Assembly: GCA_025924755.1 (NCBI GenBank)
Contig: JAICHT010000154.1
Location: forward strand, 1-8,255
Direction: 5' to 3'
From: Chitinophagaceae bacterium
GTDB taxonomy: Bacteria > Bacteroidota > Bacteroidia > Chitinophagales > Chitinophagaceae
Length of the DNA: 8,255 nucleotides
Part shown: positions 5,930-8,255 of the stretch, piece after piece
How the letters are laid out: the number at the start of each line of letters is the position of its first letter
Numbering within the stretch: position 1 is the first letter of the stretch
Program-made: the position numbers and the translations under genes
Notes under the pieces: generated by a model
Told to the model about the DNA's origin: nothing
Database searches by the model: none
Seen by the model: the letters and a program-made list of their open reading frames with translations, nothing else

Positions 5930-7084
5930 TTAGCCACCTATTACTTCTTTTAATCTTTCTTTAAGTGCGTTCAATTGAAAATCATTTTTTTCTACGCCGA
6001 TGCTGTCATAAACCAATTTGCCTTTTTTATCAATAAGACAAAGCCTTGGTGTTGGTTGCCTGCCATATTTATTTTGTAGACCATCATCGTCGTACACGTT
6101 AATCCAATTCATTTGAAGCTTGTTTATCGTTGCCAGGTAATCGGCGTATTTAGATGAGGGCAGCGCAATGGAAATAATTTGCAGGTCTTTTGATTTATAT
6201 TGATCACTAATTTCTTTTATAGCCGGTATTTCTTTTATACAGGGTGTGCACCAGGTAGCCCAAAAATGTAACAATACATATTTTTTCGCCTTATAGTCAG
6301 AAAGTGCCACCTTCTTTTTATTAATATCTGTTGTCGTAAAATCAACAGCGTTGCCCTTATCTTGGACTAGCTGTTTTCCATGCAGAAATTGATTCAAGAA
6401 ATTTCCTTCATCACTGTACTTAAATTTATTGGGAAAAACATTGAATACTATTAAGAGTGAATCTGGTGAAACAATTCTTGAGGTAGCGATGTCCGACCTA
6501 AAGCTGTAAAAGGAATAATAAGAGTTTAGGTGACTGACGATGTATTGCAATTCTTTTTCCTTTAAAGCATTGGTCAACTTAACGTAGGGATTGCGAACGG
6601 CTGTATCTCTGCCAAAAATTTTGTCTCCATATTGGGCTTCATAATCTAAGGCCTTTCGACGCTCCTCAAATGCATAGTCGTGCATTTGTTTTTTCTCATT
6701 TTTAAAATCCCGTGCGTTTTGCAATAAATAATTTTTAAACGGGTACTCCGCTGAATCAGATGGATAAAATTTTATGAAAGCCGGTTTATTCTGAATAAAG
6801 AAAGTATTGGCAAATGTTTTGATGGGCGGCTCCGCGGCGTATTGCAAGTTTATAGCCGCATATACTGAATAATAATCGCCTGTTACCATTAATTGATTCT
6901 GTGCTTTTGATTGAGGAATAATTTTATTTAAAGTCTTTCCATCTTCCAGCCATACTTCTACTTTTCCTTTATCAATTCCCTGTGGTAGTTGAACTATAAG
7001 ATTGAAATGTTTTTGTGCAAACAAAGAAAAACTCAAAAACTGTAGAGTAAAAAAAAGTAGAGTTTTAAGGTTTACATTTTTCAT
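5930..7084 (-). CDS. Exported TlpA-like thiol-disulfide oxidoreductase
   Basis: The protein has 384 residues. Residues 1-23 are a signal peptide (LLFFTLQFLSFSLFA, cut before Gln24), so it acts in the periplasm. Residues 25-240 form an N-terminal region, rich in Tyr, Phe and charged residues, of the kind that precedes thioredoxin domains in Bacteroidota; no enzyme motif is seen in it. Residues about 247-384 form the thioredoxin fold of the TlpA/AhpC-TSA type: 'DFTTTDINKKKVALSDYKAKKYVLLHFWA' is given here only as its opening strand and turn at about 248-276, the redox motif WCTPC is at 278-282, and the cis-Pro loop is QPTPRLCLID near 343-352. Both active-site Cys are present, so reduction or isomerisation of disulfides is plausible. 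The gene stands alone between GCTGCTAAC and GTTAGCAGC boxes. Confidence 0.88.
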   Translation of the reverse strand: MKNVNLKTLLFFTLQFLSFSLFAQKHFNLIVQLPQGIDKGKVEVWLEDGKTLNKIIPQSKAQNQLMVTGDYYSVYAAINLQYAAEPPIKTFANTFFIQNKPAFIKFYPSDSAEYPFKNYLLQNARDFKNEKKQMHDYAFEERRKALDYEAQYGDKIFGRDTAVRNPYVKLTNALKEKELQYIVSHLNSYYSFYSFRSDIATSRIVSPDSLLIVFNVFPNKFKYSDEGNFLNQFLHGKQLVQDKGNAVDFTTTDINKKKVALSDYKAKKYVLLHFWATWCTPCIKEIPAIKEISDQYKSKDLQIISIALPSSKYADYLATINKLQMNWINVYDDDGLQNKYGRQPTPRLCLIDKKGKLVYDSIGVEKNDFQLNALKERLKEVIGG

Positions 7085-7110
7085 GATGACGGTTTGGGGT
7101 TGTATAGTTT

Positions 7111-7245
7111 GCTGCTAACGGTTCACAGCTTTAAGAAGTAAGGGTATTTGGAAAACTATAGCTTTATTTACTTCCTGCTGGTCAATAATGATAATTTGTT
7201 CAGTACATATTCTTGAGCCCTTATTTTTTAAAGCTGCTGTTGGGC
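7111..7245. repeat. attC-like boundary element, copy 1
   Basis: The element runs from GCTGCTAAC (7111-7119) to GTTGGGC (7239-7245). AGCTTTAAGAAGTAAGGG (7127-7144) pairs with CCCTTATTTTTTAAAGCT (7218-7235): 16 Watson-Crick and 2 G-T pairs, with a 73-base loop. GTTGGGC is an exact match to the integron core GTTRRRY; GCTGCTAAC ends in AAC but does not fit RYYYAAC exactly. The last seven codons and the stop of the 188-residue gene lie inside it. It is homologous to copy 2 at 7802-7932, with compensating changes in the stem and 29 of 36 matching bases in the right part of the loop. Confidence 0.65.
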
Positions 7246-7787
7246 GAAGGCTTCAGCAAGTCAATAACGGGCTGATTAAATAATGCTCTTCGTGCAATAG
7301 CAGAGCTGTCCTGCTGGAACCCCGAGTAACTTATCGGTGACAGGGCTTCCTTCATCTCTTCCATATTGGAATAATAAAAACCGTTGATAACTTTTTCCGC
7401 CTTGCCGTCTATCAAAAGGTACAAGTTCTTATATGCTCCACTTTTACTGACACTAAACGTATCAAAGTAACTATCAAAATCATTGAAATTGTAAACCTTA
7501 CTCTTTCTTGTAATCGCATTTTTAAAAAAGATAGTCTTAGAACTATCATCAATACTGACAAAAAAAGCAAAACGATTTAAAGAGTAAAGAATTACAAAAA
7601 CAAAGAAGGAAAACATAGTAATGATTAAAATTCCATCGAAACGTGATAAAGTTCCTTTTTTAAAGAAATGACTGTCAAAAAAGACAACAGAAGCCAATGT
7701 GTATATAAACAAACAGCATCCCAAAACCATCAGCAAACAAAGCACGATGCTGAATACTCCATATGTGTTAAACTTTGACTGTACCAT
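7221..7787 (-). CDS. Two-helix membrane protein of unknown function
   Basis: I do not recognise this 188-residue protein. It has two membrane helices, at about residues 11-36 and 52-72, joined by a short loop (SHFFKKGTLSRFDG). A soluble part of about 115 residues follows. That part begins with alternating strands (FAFFVSIDDSSKTIFFKN, then SKVYNFNDFDSYFDTFSV, then YKNLYLLIDGKAEKVINGF) and then a helix (NMEEMKEAL), a pattern like small PH-like membrane-associated domains; this is a structural guess only. The start ATG is 14 bases after a GTTGGGC box (in gene direction), and codons 182-188 plus the TAA stop are part of the attC-like element at 7111-7245, with Pro182-Asn183 read directly from its GCCCAAC box. 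Such tight packing is typical of integron cassette genes. Confidence 0.7.
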   Translation of the reverse strand: MVQSKFNTYGVFSIVLCLLMVLGCCLFIYTLASVVFFDSHFFKKGTLSRFDGILIITMFSFFVFVILYSLNRFAFFVSIDDSSKTIFFKNAITRKSKVYNFNDFDSYFDTFSVSKSGAYKNLYLLIDGKAEKVINGFYYSNMEEMKEALSPISYSGFQQDSSAIARRALFNQPVIDLLKPSPNSSFKK

Positions 7788-7801
7788 AGTTTCAAGCTTT
7801 C

Positions 7802-7932
7802 GCCCAACGTTTACAGCTTTATGAAGGCAGGGAATAGATGTTCCAAAGCTTCACTTGCTTGTAGTTGTTCAATAAAGATAAATTGTTCAAATCATATTCT
7901 TCCGCCCTGCTTTCATAAAGCTGCTGTTGCCT
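7802..7932. repeat. attC-like boundary element, copy 2
   Basis: The element runs from GCCCAAC (7802-7808), an exact match to the integron core RYYYAAC, to GTTGCCT (7926-7932), which keeps GTT but departs from RRRY. AGCTTTATGAAGGCAGGG (7815-7832) pairs with CCCTGCTTTCATAAAGCT (7905-7922): 17 Watson-Crick pairs and 1 G-T pair, with a 72-base loop. In both copies three bases (GCT) separate the stem from GTT. Four stem positions differ from copy 1: three by paired compensating changes and one from G-T to G-C, so the pairing itself appears to be selected. On the minus strand the loop holds TTG-N18-AAGCTTTG, close to a Bacteroidota promoter, which could drive the 188-residue gene. Confidence 0.65.
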
Positions 7933-7938
7933 GCTGTT

Positions 7939-8177
7939 TTACCATTCTCCTTGTATCAAGCTCTTGTTTGTAATAACGTCGAAGCCAAACAATCCTTTTG
8001 CAGTCTCGACATAAACACTGCTATACTTTTCAACTTCTGTCCCGCATGGAAAAATGAGTTCTTTCTCTTTATCCTTATAAATTATGTGAGCATAAGGCGC
8101 ACCGCAGCTACGTATTGATTTTGCCTAATGTCCGTATTAAACAATTGGAAGTCTAAAGACGCTTTTTGATTTGTCAT
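7939..8177 (-). pseudogene. Small frameshifted gene of unknown function
   Basis: An ATG at 8177 opens a frame (MTNQKASLDFQLFNTDIRQN...) that stops at 8082 after 31 residues. A second frame, without its own ATG, continues from about 8110 to the TAA at 7939 and looks protein-like: it contains APYAHIIYKDKEKELIFPCG, then SSVYVETAKGLFGFDVITNK, and ends LIQGEW. Joined near 8096-8112, the two would give a protein of about 80 residues with no recognised family. The joined length, 239 bases, is not a multiple of three. The gene is therefore frameshifted, unless the raw sequence has a one-base error. Its ATG overlaps the TGA of the preceding gene (ATGA), implying that both were translated together. It ends seven bases before the GTTGCCT box of the element at 7802-7932. 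Confidence 0.5.
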
Positions 8178-8255
8178 TGAAAGTTTGGTTTGTCCACATA
8201 AACAAAAACATCAAAATACCTCTTCTCTTCAAAAATACCTGTGTCTATGAGCTCG
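8174..8255 (-). CDS. C-terminal end of a gene cut by the right edge
   Basis: Only 26 residues and the TGA stop (8176-8174) are present. They begin ELIDTGIFEEKRYFDVFV and end DKPNFQ. The motif DTGIF-x3-RYFDVFV resembles, from memory, a stretch found inside large MGH1-like glucosidases. There it is followed by several hundred more residues, whereas here a stop comes eight residues later. It could be a glucosidase-like fragment or an unrelated protein. The stop overlaps the ATG of the frameshifted small gene downstream. Confidence 0.45.
   Translation of the reverse strand, partial: ELIDTGIFEEKRYFDVFVYVDKPNFQ

Noticed and set aside
7927..8118. 63-codon plus-strand frame at the right end
   Set aside because: It begins inside the boundary element and runs antisense to the more protein-like frameshifted gene.
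1..8255. Integron integrase, transposase, CRISPR array or toxin-antitoxin pair
   Set aside because: None of the reading frames shows the motifs of these systems and no regularly spaced repeats are present, so the cassette reading rests on the boundary elements alone.

Overview
The window looks like accessory chromosomal DNA from a member of the Bacteroidota, probably Chitinophagaceae or a close relative. This is inferred from moderately AT-rich genes, start codons without a clear Shine-Dalgarno sequence, and the types of protein encoded (exported TlpA-like thioredoxin, DUF1206 membrane protein, YdeI/OmdA protein, sigma factor with a TPR tail). No rRNA, tRNA, CRISPR array, transposase or integrase is visible.

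Layout, left to right. A cut-off gene for an exported protein (minus, 1-122) is followed by a hairpin-rich leader. A YdeI/OmdA-type gene (minus) and a membrane-anchored cupin gene (plus) diverge from a 371-base gap with no gene. Then, all on the minus strand: a hexapeptide-repeat O-acetyltransferase, a DUF1206 membrane protein with a doubtful small ORF just upstream of it, an EthD-like protein, a two-gene YCII / ECF sigma factor operon, an exported TlpA-like thioredoxin, a two-helix membrane protein of unknown function, a small frameshifted gene, and the end of one more gene cut by the right edge.

The best understood unit is the YCII-sigma operon (4078-5671). The two genes overlap by 14 bases, and upstream of YCII lies TGTCCCC-N16-CGTC, which resembles the promoters used by related ECF sigma factors. 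The operon is therefore probably autoregulated.

The most unusual feature is a set of related intergenic elements that behave like the boundaries of integron gene cassettes. Two of them (7111-7245 and 7802-7932) have 18-bp stems with compensating base changes, a loop of 72-73 bases, and ends that match or resemble the attC core boxes RYYYAAC and GTTRRRY. The boxes flanking a given gene are complementary to each other: GTTAGCAGC/GCTGCTAAC around the thioredoxin gene and GTTGGGC/GCCCAAC around the 188-residue gene, as expected of cassettes inserted from circles. Related left halves sit at 1526 and 3884. Several genes in between (EthD, DUF1206, acetyltransferase, sigma operon) lack a matching pair of boxes. 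If this is a cassette array, it is old, interrupted, or only partly recognisable from this window, and no recombinase gene is seen.
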